From NCBI GenBank assembly GCA_003116995.1, contig BDSL01000006.1, positions 496,001 to 560,000 of the forward strand: DNA of 64,000 nt. The letters run 5' to 3'. A program made the translations under genes and the position numbers. Below, in pieces: positions 1 to 12,445 of this stretch. The notes beneath the pieces are model-generated. The model searched no databases. It saw nothing but the letters and a program-made list of their open reading frames with translations, and had not been told where the DNA came from. Position 1 is the stretch's first letter. Every line of letters begins with the position of its first letter. The DNA comes from Yamagishiella unicocca (taxonomy: Eukaryota; Chlorophyta; Chlorophyceae; Chlamydomonadales; Volvocaceae).

Positions 1-2408
1 GCAGCGAGGAGGAGGGGGAGGAGGACGCGCGCGGCAAGGGCGAGGTGCTGCAGGTGGGTGCTGCAGGTGGGGCTCGAACGGGGGTCCGAGCTGGCGAAAT
101 GAAGGGTAGACGAGTGGTGCGCTCGACTTACTAATTCAGGCCTCACGTGCCTCTCGCGGCCGTTTTGCCGCTCTTGCACAGTCACCACAACCACCGCAAC
201 CGCCGCCGCCTTTCCGCGCCCCCTCCCCCTCCTCTCGTCCCCCAGAAGCTGCTCACTCTGTTCGCCGCCTTCCCGCCCGAGGTGCGCGCCATGCTGCGCA
301 ACAGCCGGCCCTCGTGCGTGGTGGAGACGGGCGTGTGGGTCCGGAGGGCCAAGGACCTGCCCTCGGCGCTGGGTCGCGGCCGGGTGCTGATCCTGGGGGA
401 GGCGGCGCACCCCATGAGGCCCTCCAGCCAGGAGGAGAACCAGGTGGGCGGCTGCGTGACCTCACATAGCAGTCACTCCCCGCATCAGTCTTAGCCTGTC
501 GCTGACACCAGGAGCAGGAAAATATTTAATACCTGGAAGACTGGGTCAAGTGTAGGGCTCATGTTTGATGTAGCCCGCTGGAGGACTGGGTCTGGGTTTG
601 GGGTGGGGCGCTAGGCGCGTGTCGGCACAGAAACATGATTGGAAGGTCGCAGGTGCGGCCGTCAGCCCACCGCCGTCGTCCCTCCGTCCGCACGACAGCG
701 CCGCTGCCGCAAGTCCTGCCGCCCCGCCGCCCTGGCTGCCCCGCCGCCGCCCCCCATAAGGCCCTGGAGGACGCCGCCGTGCTGGGCTGGTGCGTGCAGC
801 GCCACGGCCTCAACAAGGAGGCGCTGCGGCGCTACGAGGCGGAGAGGAAGCCGCGCTGGCGCCACGTCATGCAGGTACGGCAGGGGGGCCACGTCATGCA
901 GGTACGACAGGGGGGCCACGTCATGCGGGTACGACAGGGGGGTTTACAAGAGAACCCACGACGCGGGGGGGGGGCGGGGCGCCCGGGGCGACAAGCGGCC
1001 CCCGGGCCCTCCCGGAGCGCTGACGACCCCCCCGGCGCACGTCGTGTTTCGGCATGGTTGGGCCTTATTCCCCTTCTTTTTGCCCTCCTCCCCGCGCAGC
1101 TGGCCATGGCCGCCAACTCCACACCCTCCGCCACCAGCTCCGGCCTCAGCCAGGCGCTGCTGGACTACAACTCCGCCCTGCACGGGGCCACCTTCCACCG
1201 CCTGCACCCGCCGCTGGGCTGGCAGCTCCTGGGGGCCGCGAGGCGGGCGCTGTGGCTCACGGCGCTGGCCGGTAGGCGGTCGGACGGTCGCGTAGTAACT
1301 CGTTTGTCCGGTGGGCCTTACTTGCGAGTTGGGGGCCCTGGGCCCTATGCCCATGCTACGTTGTAACGCAGTGGCCACCGGATTGTCTTTCGAAGCCACC
1401 GCAGGGGCTTAGCCCTCTGTTGGTTGAGTGTGAAGCTTCAGCTGCGCCAGCCGCTCCCTTGACATGCCCTCCTCGCCTGCCCCCACCACTGACGACCTCC
1501 CATCCACGTGGCCCGCAGGTGCAGCCGGCGGCATGTGGCTGGGCGCCGCGGCCCTGCTGCAGCGCTCCGGCCAGGAGCAGCTGGGCCCCTTCACCGCCGC
1601 CGCCGCCCTCCTGGACGACACACGCCGCCGCGTCGCCGCCGCCAGCGCCCGAGCTAGCAAGGTGGCCGCGGAGACGGGCAGCGTGGTGGCGGGAGTGGCG
1701 GCGGCCAGGGAGGCGAATGAGGCCGCCGCCAGGGCGGCCGCGGCGGCGGCGGCGCCGCCGCCGCCGCCGCGGCAGCGCTGGCGCTGGCTGCCCTGGTCGC
1801 GACGCCAGGCGGCGGCGGAGGTGGTCGTCGAGGCGGCGTCACCGGAGGCGGCGGAGGTGGAGGAGCTGACGGAGCCGGAGGTGGAGAGGCGGCCCTGGTG
1901 GCGGGTGGATAAGCTGGTGCGGCGCGCCAAAGGCAAGTGGAGTGGAAATGTGCGGGCACGGATTCCGCACCACGAACCTCGCTCGGCTGCGGCGCACACA
2001 AGCACAAGCACCTAACCGACGTCGAACCTGCGTGTTGGGATCTTTAGTGATGCTATTTTTGCTGTTTTTGCCGTGTGTTATTCAAGAATCCAAGAAGTAG
2101 CGACACACGAAACAGGAGAGGAAAACAAAAGCCCCTGCCGTGCCGTGCCGTGTCTCTTTTTGTGCCGTGTGTGTGTGTGTGTGGGTCTGGACGCAGCTCC
2201 GGTGGCGCAGGTCACAGCTGCGGTGGCGGCGCCGGCGGTGGTGGCGGTGGAGGGCATCAGCGGCGTCGCCGGCCGCGCCAAGGACTTCGTTGTCACCAAG
2301 GTGGAGGGCGCTGCAGTCTCCGCCGCCGCCACGGCGGCAGGCAGCGTCGGCGACGTCGCGCAGCGTGCCGTACAGCGGCGCCTCTCCCGCGCGCTGGGCG
2401 CCTTCTGA
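1..2408 (+). CDS. FAD-dependent monooxygenase (zeaxanthin-epoxidase/salicylate-hydroxylase-like), 3' part
   Basis: The 3' end of a flavoprotein monooxygenase gene; its start lies left of the window. Exons 1-53, 246-443, 761-874, 1100-1271, 1519-1932 and 2197-2408 keep one open frame, with TGA at 2406-2408. Exon 2 encodes GRVLILGEAAHPMRP, the second FAD-binding (GD/DG) motif of this family. Exon 3 begins ALEDAAVLG, the helix that normally follows it. The usual NLGQGG segment between them is replaced by SSQEENQ, so flavin contact there may differ. The last two exons code for a long Ala-rich, Val/Ala-helical tail that is not part of the catalytic fold. The fifth intron appears to use a GC donor (AAAG|gcaagt at 1933). 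Substrate cannot be told: the zeaxanthin-epoxidase diagnostic region is outside the window. Confidence 0.8.
862..942 (+). repeat. 27-bp tandem triplication spanning a 5' splice site
   Basis: Three head-to-tail 27-bp units (862-888, 889-915, 916-942) each contain the exon end CACGTCATGCAG and a GTACGG/GTACGA donor; the third has GCGGGTACGA. The unit is a multiple of three, so using donor 875, 902 or 929 would add 0, 9 or 18 codons without changing frame. Confidence 0.85.
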
Positions 2409-3407
2409 CTGCCGCCGGCGGGCAGGGACGCATGGTATGGCGGCAGCGGCGCAGCGGCTCCTGCCTCGGGGTGGAACGACGGGGAGGGCGGCGATGGAAG
2501 CGGTGGCGGCGGGGGCCGGTTCGAGGATGACGCCTGGGATGAGTTGTTGATTTTGTTGCACCTGGCACCGAAGGTCAGCGCGCTGGCCTTGGCTGGCAGG
2601 TCGGGGGAGGGAAGGAAGCCGCCCAGACGTTCAGGGGGGGAGAAGCGGAATTAGTGATGACGCGTTCTGGCTGTGGTTGCGATTTATGCGGACTTGACTG
2701 GTGTGGTTCGTACGTAATGGCGTGTTGCGATGGCAAATTCTTCCTCTGCTCCTTTGGGCTGCGTCAGCGGCGGGGTTGGGTTTCCCTTGTGTAGCGGCGG
2801 GCGATGCCTGTCGCGGCGAAATGATGTTGGATGCTGTATGGCGCATGGAAAAATCAGAAAGGGTGATGGTAGCCAGGTGAGATTTTCCGATTTCTAGTAG
2901 AACGACGCAAGGAGCGGAAACGCAGCGGGCAGCAATCTTTTGGTGCTCGCGGCATTCGGGGTACGTGCCTCGAGGAACTGTAAGAAATATGACTCTCCCA
3001 TTATCGTAGCCCTGAAGATTGTTTCCTTAAGCGGTGTCGTGTGTTGAACTCACCGTATTGCAGCAATTCGTGAACGAGCATCAGTTGCATTCTGCGACCC
3101 CTGGTTCGCGCAGCGCAACGTTGTATACGCGGTCTGCGTCATATTCATCAAGCGTCTTCTGCCATCCGTTTGAAAGAGGGTATGTTAAATGAGATGTCTT
3201 GGCTTGCAAGACGTCTCTTCGCGCAGCAGGTCCTGATGCGCGTCCTTCGGTACTATACGAAATTTTTGGACGTGGCAGCTTGACAGCGCTTGGCTAAAGA
3301 TAATTACCGGTACATATATCTTGCAGGCTACGTATGCTGCTCGGTTCGCGCCTGTGCCGTCAATGGCGACCAACCTAAGCGTATAGGGGACAGGGCTGCA
3401 GACAGCG
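2409..3407. other. Intergenic: 3' UTR and 5' flank
   Basis: Base composition drops towards AT after the monooxygenase stop. A TGTAA poly(A) signal at 2979-2983 fits the end of that transcript, giving a 3' UTR of about 590 bases. The rest (about 3000-3407) should hold the promoter and 5' UTR of the next gene. I see no conserved reading frame. Confidence 0.55.
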
Positions 3408-5840
3408 ATGGCACTGCGAGCTGCCCTATCGCAGATTCGGCAGCCCGCGTACTCATGTTTTGCTGTTGCGTATCGCCAACTCGCCTCGGCATCAGCGGCA
3501 GGCCCGGAGGTCGCTGGGGCGTTCGAAAAGGCAATTACTCCGGAAGTGGCGCAGCACTTTAACGATAACGTGAGTACACTATACCCGCTGAGATCAAGGA
3601 TGGGAGTCGGAGCGCCCCGTCGGCTTCCCAAAGCGCTCCGGAACCCCTCCGCGGCCTGCCACCGCCCACATTTCTGATACTCTGGCCAGGGCTATGCCGT
3701 CGTTGACGGCGTCTTCGGGCGGGACGTGGCCCGACAGCTGCGGTCTGAGGTGGTGCAGCTGTACGAGCAGGGCCTTATGCACAAGAACTGCACACACCTG
3801 GTACGTACCGTTGCGCGGTGCCAGTGCCCCCAAGGCTCAGCGCCTCCCAAGGTTTCGGCTTCAAAGGCGAGACCCACCTGCCCTCTATCCCCATCTGGGC
3901 TGGGTTACAGAACCCATGGCGCCTTCGCCCGGCTAGCCGCTGCCTGTACTTTTCGCCCGTCATGCTGCGCTACCGAGCCTCCACTCCAATCCATGCAACC
4001 CACACACACACTACTTCCCCCCCTCTCTCCCCCATCCCCCGACAGGTAAAGGACAACGCCACCGCGCTGGTCGAAAAGTCTCACATCCACGAGGCGGAGC
4101 TGACCCTGGATTCCGGGATCCAGGCACGTACGGCAGGGAGCAGCAAAGGAGCTACCTGAATGCCGGAGTACACGCGGCAGTGCGGAGTGTCGTACGCAGC
4201 TGTTGGTTGTGAAGCGAGTGGGGGACAGGAGACTCCATTCCCTTGAGCTCGCCCCACGCCCCGCCCTGCACTCTCGCCTCGGCTGCCCGCCCGCCGCCCC
4301 CAGTCCGCCGCCCCGCTTTGCTCCTCGCTCAACTCGGATCGCTCCCTGGCCACCCTCCTCAGCCTCTTCATACCGCAGCTGACGCTGGACGCACAGGTGA
4401 GGCGGCGGCACCGCCAGCGGTGCGGTTCGTGCGCGTTCGTTACCTTGCCGCTGAGAGAAGCTAAGCGACTACTTCACAGAATTCGGGTGTGCGTGATAGG
4501 ATAAGGCAATTTCCCCCATACCGGTATCCCTGCTGCGCCTCGTACCGCGCCGGCGTCAGGCCATCAAGCTGCAGTACAACGCTGGCGGCGGCGGCTGCTT
4601 CCCCCTACACTACGACAGCGATGAGCAGCTGGACGGCCGCCGGGTCACGGCCATATTCTACCTCAACCCAGGGTGGGTAGGTGGGTGGGTGGGGCGATTG
4701 AGGGGCGCGCGCGGGGGGGTGCTTTGGTGCGCGATATCGCTCACGGGTTTGACCCGGCCGCGGGTTTCATAGCCCCAGCCCGTGAACCAAACTGCCACCG
4801 CCGCCACCGCCTGGCCCTGCCCCGCAGCTGGACAGAGGCGCACGGCGGCCAGCTGCGGCTGTACCCCTTCCCGCGGCCCCCCCTGGACGTGGCCCCCCTG
4901 GAGGACCGGCTGGTGCTGTTTGCCTCCACCCGCATGCTTCACCGGGTGCTGCCTTCCGCCGCACCCTCCCGCTGCTGCTTCACCATCTGGCTGTCGCAGA
5001 GCCGAAGGCAGGTCGGCGGCCAGGGGGATGAGGCAAGGAGAGGTCGAGGAGGGCCTTATATTACCCGGGGGTTGGGCATCTTACTTGGTTTCTAGGCCGG
5101 TGCCGCAGTGGCAGGTGAGCCATGGGCACGTGCTCGGCTTCGGAGCGGGGCTGACGGGTTCCATTGGGGAAACCCCACGCAGGCGCGCCTTCGTACGGCA
5201 CACGCCCTCCCTGGCCTCCCTGGAGCCCACCACGGCGCCCTCCGAGGACCCCCGCGCGGCGGCCCGCTTCCTGATGCACCCTGCCGTACGACAGCACGTG
5301 TCCAAGCTGGTGTACGCCGAGGAGTGGTGAGTGGACGAGAGCAGGGACTGGGCGAGTGGGCATGCTAGAACTGTTTTCTGACCGCAACATGCCCATAGCA
5401 GGGCGGGTTTGGGTGGGAAGGAGCCGACCTCCGTGATCCAAGCCAGGAGCCCACACGTGCAGAACACGGCCTTCCGCACCCGGTATCGTGGCGCCTATGT
5501 GCGGCACCGGGGCCTGATCCTTATTTGCTTCCTCGATCACCTGGCGCAGGGCCCGGTCGCTTGAAGAGAGCCACTCGGACTCGGAGGCGCGAGCCGCCAT
5601 GCTGGAGCAGCACCACCGGGAGGTGGGCGCGGGAGGTGGGAGGGCGTGAGAGCAGGGCGGCAGGGCAAGGGCAAGGGCTTCTACAGAGCCCCATCTGTTG
5701 CCAGGTATCTTGTACCTTACGCTGCGCTGGTGCGTCGTACCGTGCAGGTGGCAATAATAAAGCGCTCACTGACCAAGTACTTGCCCATCGTGGACCAGCT
5801 GGCGCGGGGGGAGATGCGGGCGGAGATGCTATGGCTGTAA
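3408..5840 (+). CDS. 2-oxoglutarate/Fe(II)-dependent oxygenase, prolyl 4-hydroxylase (EGLN/PHD-like) type
   Basis: Predicted 348-residue dioxygenase from nine exons: 3408-3569, 3690-3800, 4046-4123, 4304-4396, 4560-4672, 4828-5007, 5183-5326, 5550-5622, 5748-5840. The double-stranded beta-helix core carries the iron triad His165-x-Asp167 (HYDSD) and His224 (MLHRVLP), and Arg234 (SRCCFTIW) is the likely 2-oxoglutarate salt-bridge residue. DGRRVTAIFYLN and HGGQLRLYP match the segments between these in PHD/EGLN-type hydroxylases. The first about 30 residues (MALRAALSQIRQ, then Arg, Ser and Ala with no acid) look like a mitochondrial or plastid transit peptide, which supports this ATG. Two introns are predicted to be GC-AG (donors 4124 and 5008) because only these keep phase. 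The last two exons give a helical charged tail. Substrate is unknown. Confidence 0.85.
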
Positions 5841-6198
5841 AGCCTGGGTGTGCTGATGCGACACGTTTTTTTGTGGGGAGGCGGCATGGGTTTGGTGGGC
5901 GCAGTGACGGAACCTGAGGGAGCGCGAACGGGAGGTGACGCGGCTTGCCTGGCGGTATTTGGATTTCGTACAGACGTTGTACGACGTAAAACGTTTGAGG
6001 ACTTTGACATGACCGACTGCAACTGTTATCCTTCCAATCAATGACCATCTTCAACGTATGGACCTAGGGCACTGGACTAGAGCTTCTGGAGACGTCGTCA
6101 CTACAAGTAGATTTGGGGTTTCGGCATTGGAAGCAGGCTGTCTAGCTACACATCGTCAGGGAAATCTTTGATTAAGGTTAGGCGTTAACATAGCGACA
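5841..6198. other. Short intergenic between same-strand genes
   Basis: 358 bases hold the 3' UTR of the dioxygenase and the promoter of the NFU gene. The only TGTAA here overlaps the dioxygenase stop (5836-5840), so the true poly(A) signal is not identified. Nothing else recognised. Confidence 0.4.
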
Positions 6199-8813
6199 AT
6201 GACCCGCTCAGCTGGTCGCATGCTTCGGGCGGCTGGGCTCCTGGGCACATTGCAACGCGCCGGCGTGTCTGCCGAGGTACGTTGCGCTGGCCCTTGTAAC
6301 CGCGCTATATTTATTAGATTAGGACGTATCATGATTGCATTTTGCGATGTGCATGTCGAGCTTTCGCAACACCGGGCGTGACGTGGAACCTAAGTTCGCT
6401 CTCTCTACCGACGCAGGCAGCTGCTGTTGCGTTGCCGCAATATGCAGCGATCCACTTTGCAGCCGCGCTTCCGCACGGTGCAGCCGTGCGCGGCAACGGC
6501 GTCGCCTCGACGTCGGGGATGGATTCCTTCAATCGTCGCGCGTGGCCATGGCACAGCACTGCGGGGCAAGCGCGGACCATGTTCATCCAGACGCAGCCGA
6601 CGCCAAACCCAAACAGCCTAATGTTCGTTCCTGGCAAGACGGTGATGGAGGTAGGGTCGGCGTCTTAACGCCTGCCCCCCAGTCGGGAGCTCCTTCCGCC
6701 AATTAGGATTAAACTTCGCTCGCACTCCTTCATACCTTGCGACCCCAACCGCGATATCCCCCCACTCGCAGCACAGGCCACCAAACCCACCTGGGAACCC
6801 ACCGCCCGCCTCCGCAATCTTACCACGCCGTCACCAGCCGCGCTTCAGCACGCTGCCAGCACATGTCGCTCCTGCGGCATCCCCTTCCCGTGCACTTGTT
6901 GTTCTCGTCCCATGCCGCTCGTCCCGCGCGCCGCCTCACGCCGTACGACACACTCCCTCGTCACCCCGCGGCCCCCAGTCCGGCACGATGGAGTTCACCT
7001 CCGCGCGCGAGGGCATGAAGTCCCCGCTGGCTAAGAAGCTCTTCACAGTGGACGGCATCTCCTCCGTGTTCTTTGGCTCCGACTTCGTGACCATTACCAA
7101 GAAGGACGAGTACAGCTGGCCGGTGCTCAAGCCCGACGTCTTCGCTGCGATTATGGACTTCTACTCGTCAGGGGAGGCGCTGGTGTCGGACGCGGACGCG
7201 CTCGCCGCCTCCGACACCGCCATTCACCCAGATGATAGCGAGGTGTGGGAGGACTGTGGGGGTCAGGGGTCAGGGGTCAGGGGTCAGGGGCGCGGCTGAA
7301 GGGACGGTGCGAATCGATGAGAGGGGAGTTTTTGTTCCGAAATGCTGAGATGGGTACTTTTGAGAGATGCGTACTTTTGAAGGGAAATATACGAACCTCA
7401 AGCCCGTAGCACGACAGTGCCTTGATGGGTGGGTAGGAGCGAGGTACCGTGCCTGCTTTAACCCGCTCCCCCCGCTGCCGCTGCGCCTGGTTTCCCTAGG
7501 TGGTGGCTATGATTAAGGAGCTGCTGGAGACGCGGATCCGGCCAACGGTGCAGGAGGACGGCGGCGACATCGTGTTCAAGGGGTTCGAGGAGGACACGGG
7601 CATGGTCATGGTCAAACTGGTGGTGGGTCGCTGCCGCGGAGCGAAGCTCGCCGCGGGAGGGGCGGGGCTGGATAGAGCTGACTGGCAGGACATGAGGCGC
7701 GGTGTTTCAACATCCCGGGTTCGACTGCCTGCACAGCCCTTGCTTGACGGAGGCAGTTCGTGTGCTGCGTCCCGCAAGGCACATTCAGTTGCAGTGCGCC
7801 AAGCAGTTGGGCCCGCGCTCGCTCTTCCCTCTACCCCACAGGGCGCCTGCAGCACGTGCCCCTCCTCGACCGTGACACTGAAGAACGGCATTGAAAACAT
7901 GCTCATGCACTACATCCCGGAAGTGAAGGGAGTTTTTGAGGTAGGCGGCGCGGGGCGGGGCGTGTGGGCAGGGTCGCTTCGCTGCCGACTGCACGGCGGA
8001 GTCCACCTGAAGGGGGCCGGGGCCGTTCATGGGGGCCCTCTGTCTGTCCATCTGAAGGGGCCCGTCCATAGGGCCCCTTGGGGGAGAGGTCCGACCTCAG
8101 CTCACTGCAGCGGTGCGCCGATGGCAGGTCCACGAAGATTGCTTGAGGTATGAGCGCCGTGCGCAGGCGTCGACAGCTCCAGGGTGGCCCTCCTCACGCT
8201 GCGCGGCGATCTGGACGGCAGAGGGAGAAAAACATGTGCACCACGTGCTTTCAACTATCGCTGTGTGTGTGGGTGTGTCTTTGCGAGTTGCAAATCCAAG
8301 GGCCGTGTGTCTCTGCGCGTCGCGCAGGCCCCACCGGACGAGTCGGACGAGGAGGGGCTCAAGGAGTTTGCGAAGCTCGAGCAGAGGCTCGGGGTGGGTA
8401 GGGGAAAGGATAAAGGAAGGACGTCGCCCCCGTCTGTTGGCGGCACGTCACCATGTACCCTACGTTGGCTCCCGCACAGCGATGTGATATGCTGCTAGGA
8501 CCTAGGTCCCCACGCGTCAGCGAGGACACCTCGTTTGGGCGCGGCAGTTTGGGCTAGAGGGAGAGAGAGCTCGGCGGGGCAGTTCCAGACACACGTGCTA
8601 GAACGCAGCACAGCGTGGTTCGGGATGATGTTCGGCTGTCCGTTGCTTCGGGCGGACTTTAGAAGCAACATTCCAGCGCAATACGCCATGTCGTTCTGAA
8701 TCGTGCCGGGTGCGCGAACGCTCCGCTCCCGTCATGCTGTGCAGGACTCCGACGACGAGCCGGCGCCTCCGCCCAAGGCGGAGAACCCCATGGCGGCTCA
8801 CCTTTCCGCATGA
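6199..8813 (+). CDS. NFU: NFU-type iron-sulfur cluster scaffold protein, mitochondrial (NFU4/5-like)
   Basis: 309-residue protein from exons 6199-6276, 6417-6650, 6979-7242, 7500-7619, 7842-7940, 8328-8393 and 8745-8813; all junction phases are 0. An N-terminal Arg/Ala/Ser-rich stretch of about 80 residues reads as a mitochondrial presequence. The Nfu N domain follows (FIQTQPTPNPNSLMFVPGK, then a region with FTVDGISSVFFGSDFVTITK). The C-terminal NifU domain has RPTVQEDGGDIVFKGF and the cluster-binding pair Cys235-Ser-Thr-Cys238 (GACSTCPSSTVTLKNGIE). NFU proteins hold a 4Fe-4S cluster between two subunits and pass it to mitochondrial enzymes such as lipoyl synthase. An acidic tail (PDESDEEG, DSDDEP) extends past the usual end of the family. 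The phase-0 intron pattern is unusually uniform. Function by homology is secure; the paralogue name is not. Confidence 0.92.
8046..8080. repeat. Small intronic inverted repeat
   Basis: Within NFU intron 5, AAGGGGCCC and GGGCCCCTT form a 9-bp stem separated by GTCCATA, inside a longer stretch with two CCA(C/T)CTGAAGGGG copies. No function evident. Confidence 0.5.
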
Positions 8814-9608
8814 GGGACTACGAGACCCCTCAGGCCGAACTCCCTGGGGCAGACCTGCCTGAGGCAGAACTCCCTGAAGCGTGCCCCTGCAAGTGCGACT
8901 TGGGCGGAGTCTCTAGGGTTGCTGAGTGCAACATGGTTCGTGATGGTCCCGGCTAGCCGGCTGCTCGGACAGTATTGCACTTCGGGTCCAATCGTCCATG
9001 GTTTATGCTTTTCGTATGGTATGCTGAAGCTGCTGAAGCGTGGCAGTGGCGCCAGTAGCAGCCGCTACGTCACGTATGGACGGTCGGAGGGTGTACCAGC
9101 TGCAGTGAACCGTGCTGCCGGGCAGTTGTCACGACGGCGCGCCAGAGGTGAAGGGCCCAAAGCGCTTCAGTGCCGTAACGGCCCAGATGTGCCCCACCGT
9201 GGTCAGATCCCCACAGTAATCTCAGCCCGCAAACTCCTGCCGGTCAAACGACAGCATCAGCGTCGGTGCTTGGCGTGTCGTACTGTTCGTACCGGACGGC
9301 CTTACATGTAATGCCAGTATTCCTCTCCCCACTCTGTCAGCAACCTATGCACGAAACCAAACTTGGCAGTTCCCCGTCCGTGAGGCCGCTTGCTGGTCAC
9401 TACCCCGAGCTGTGGGGCTGCCGTGAAGCGCCTGGCATGATCAGCTGCTCCGACGGAGGCCCAGCTGCCAGACCGCCCAGCTGGTGCTGATGCTCGCCGC
9501 CATTGCCGTGCCGCTGGTGCTTTGGGTCGAGACTGGGCAGGGGGGCGGGTCCATTGTCACGGAAGCACGTTACAGCAGCTGGGGGCGCAGTCGCTTGCAG
9601 CCTCGCCC
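8814..9608. other. Convergent 3' UTRs of NFU and RPS23
   Basis: About 800 bases between the NFU stop and the RPS23 stop, which face each other. No family-like reading frame was found on either strand. The two transcripts probably end at or near the palindromic signal at 9302-9311. Confidence 0.6.
9302..9311. terminator. Palindromic poly(A) signal TTACATGTAA
   Basis: The top strand reads TGTAA at 9307-9311 and the bottom strand reads TGTAA at 9306-9302. TGTAA is the established volvocine poly(A) signal, so this single palindrome can serve both convergent genes, NFU (+) and RPS23 (-). Confidence 0.6.
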
Positions 9609-11910
<2,302 letters not shown>

Positions 11911-12445
11911 TTTGGCGTTGGGGTTTTACAAGACTGCTAAAGGTACAGGTGAAAGAGAACAACTATGTGTTTGGGTGTCCTCTTCTCCTGCTTCCCATGC
12001 CTCCAGGGAGCGTGCACCCGAAAAATATGTCAGGAACCTTGAATACTGAAAGCAAGCTTTGGAACAGGATAATAACAGGTAGATGCATACATGTAAGCAT
12101 GCCCATTGCTTCCTAGCACGTCAGCGTCCGAAAAGCCTGACCAATTCGCCGGTACCAAAGTAGCTGCTCCATTCACGCTAGTTTGTTCGGTACTATTAAA
12201 GCTTACGCATGCACCGTCAGTACACATAACAAGGCTCTCACGCCACGTATCTCAGCGCAATAGTGCAGCCGACCCTTACATGTACGCGGCAGGCCACTGC
12301 GTTCCCTACCTCTCCTCAAAACACGCATGTGATAACCGCCCCATGCAACTAATGCAAATCAATTATCGCCTTGGAGACGGTCTCCACGCGTTCCGCGTTT
12401 CCGGGGAGCGCTCGGGAGCAAACAACCGGGGGAGCGACCCCTACG
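11911..12445. other. RPS23 promoter and HERP-like 3' UTR
   Basis: 535 bases, relatively AT-rich. Bottom-strand TGTAA (TTACA at 12276-12280) lies 166 bases past the HERP-like stop and is its likely poly(A) signal. The remaining 11911-12270 should contain the RPS23 promoter and 5' UTR. No coding signal. Confidence 0.5.

Noticed and set aside
1420..1869. Arg/Pro-rich open frames overlapping the monooxygenase exon, and similar long frames opposite other exons
   Set aside because: They are shadow frames caused by GC-rich codon use in the true frame.
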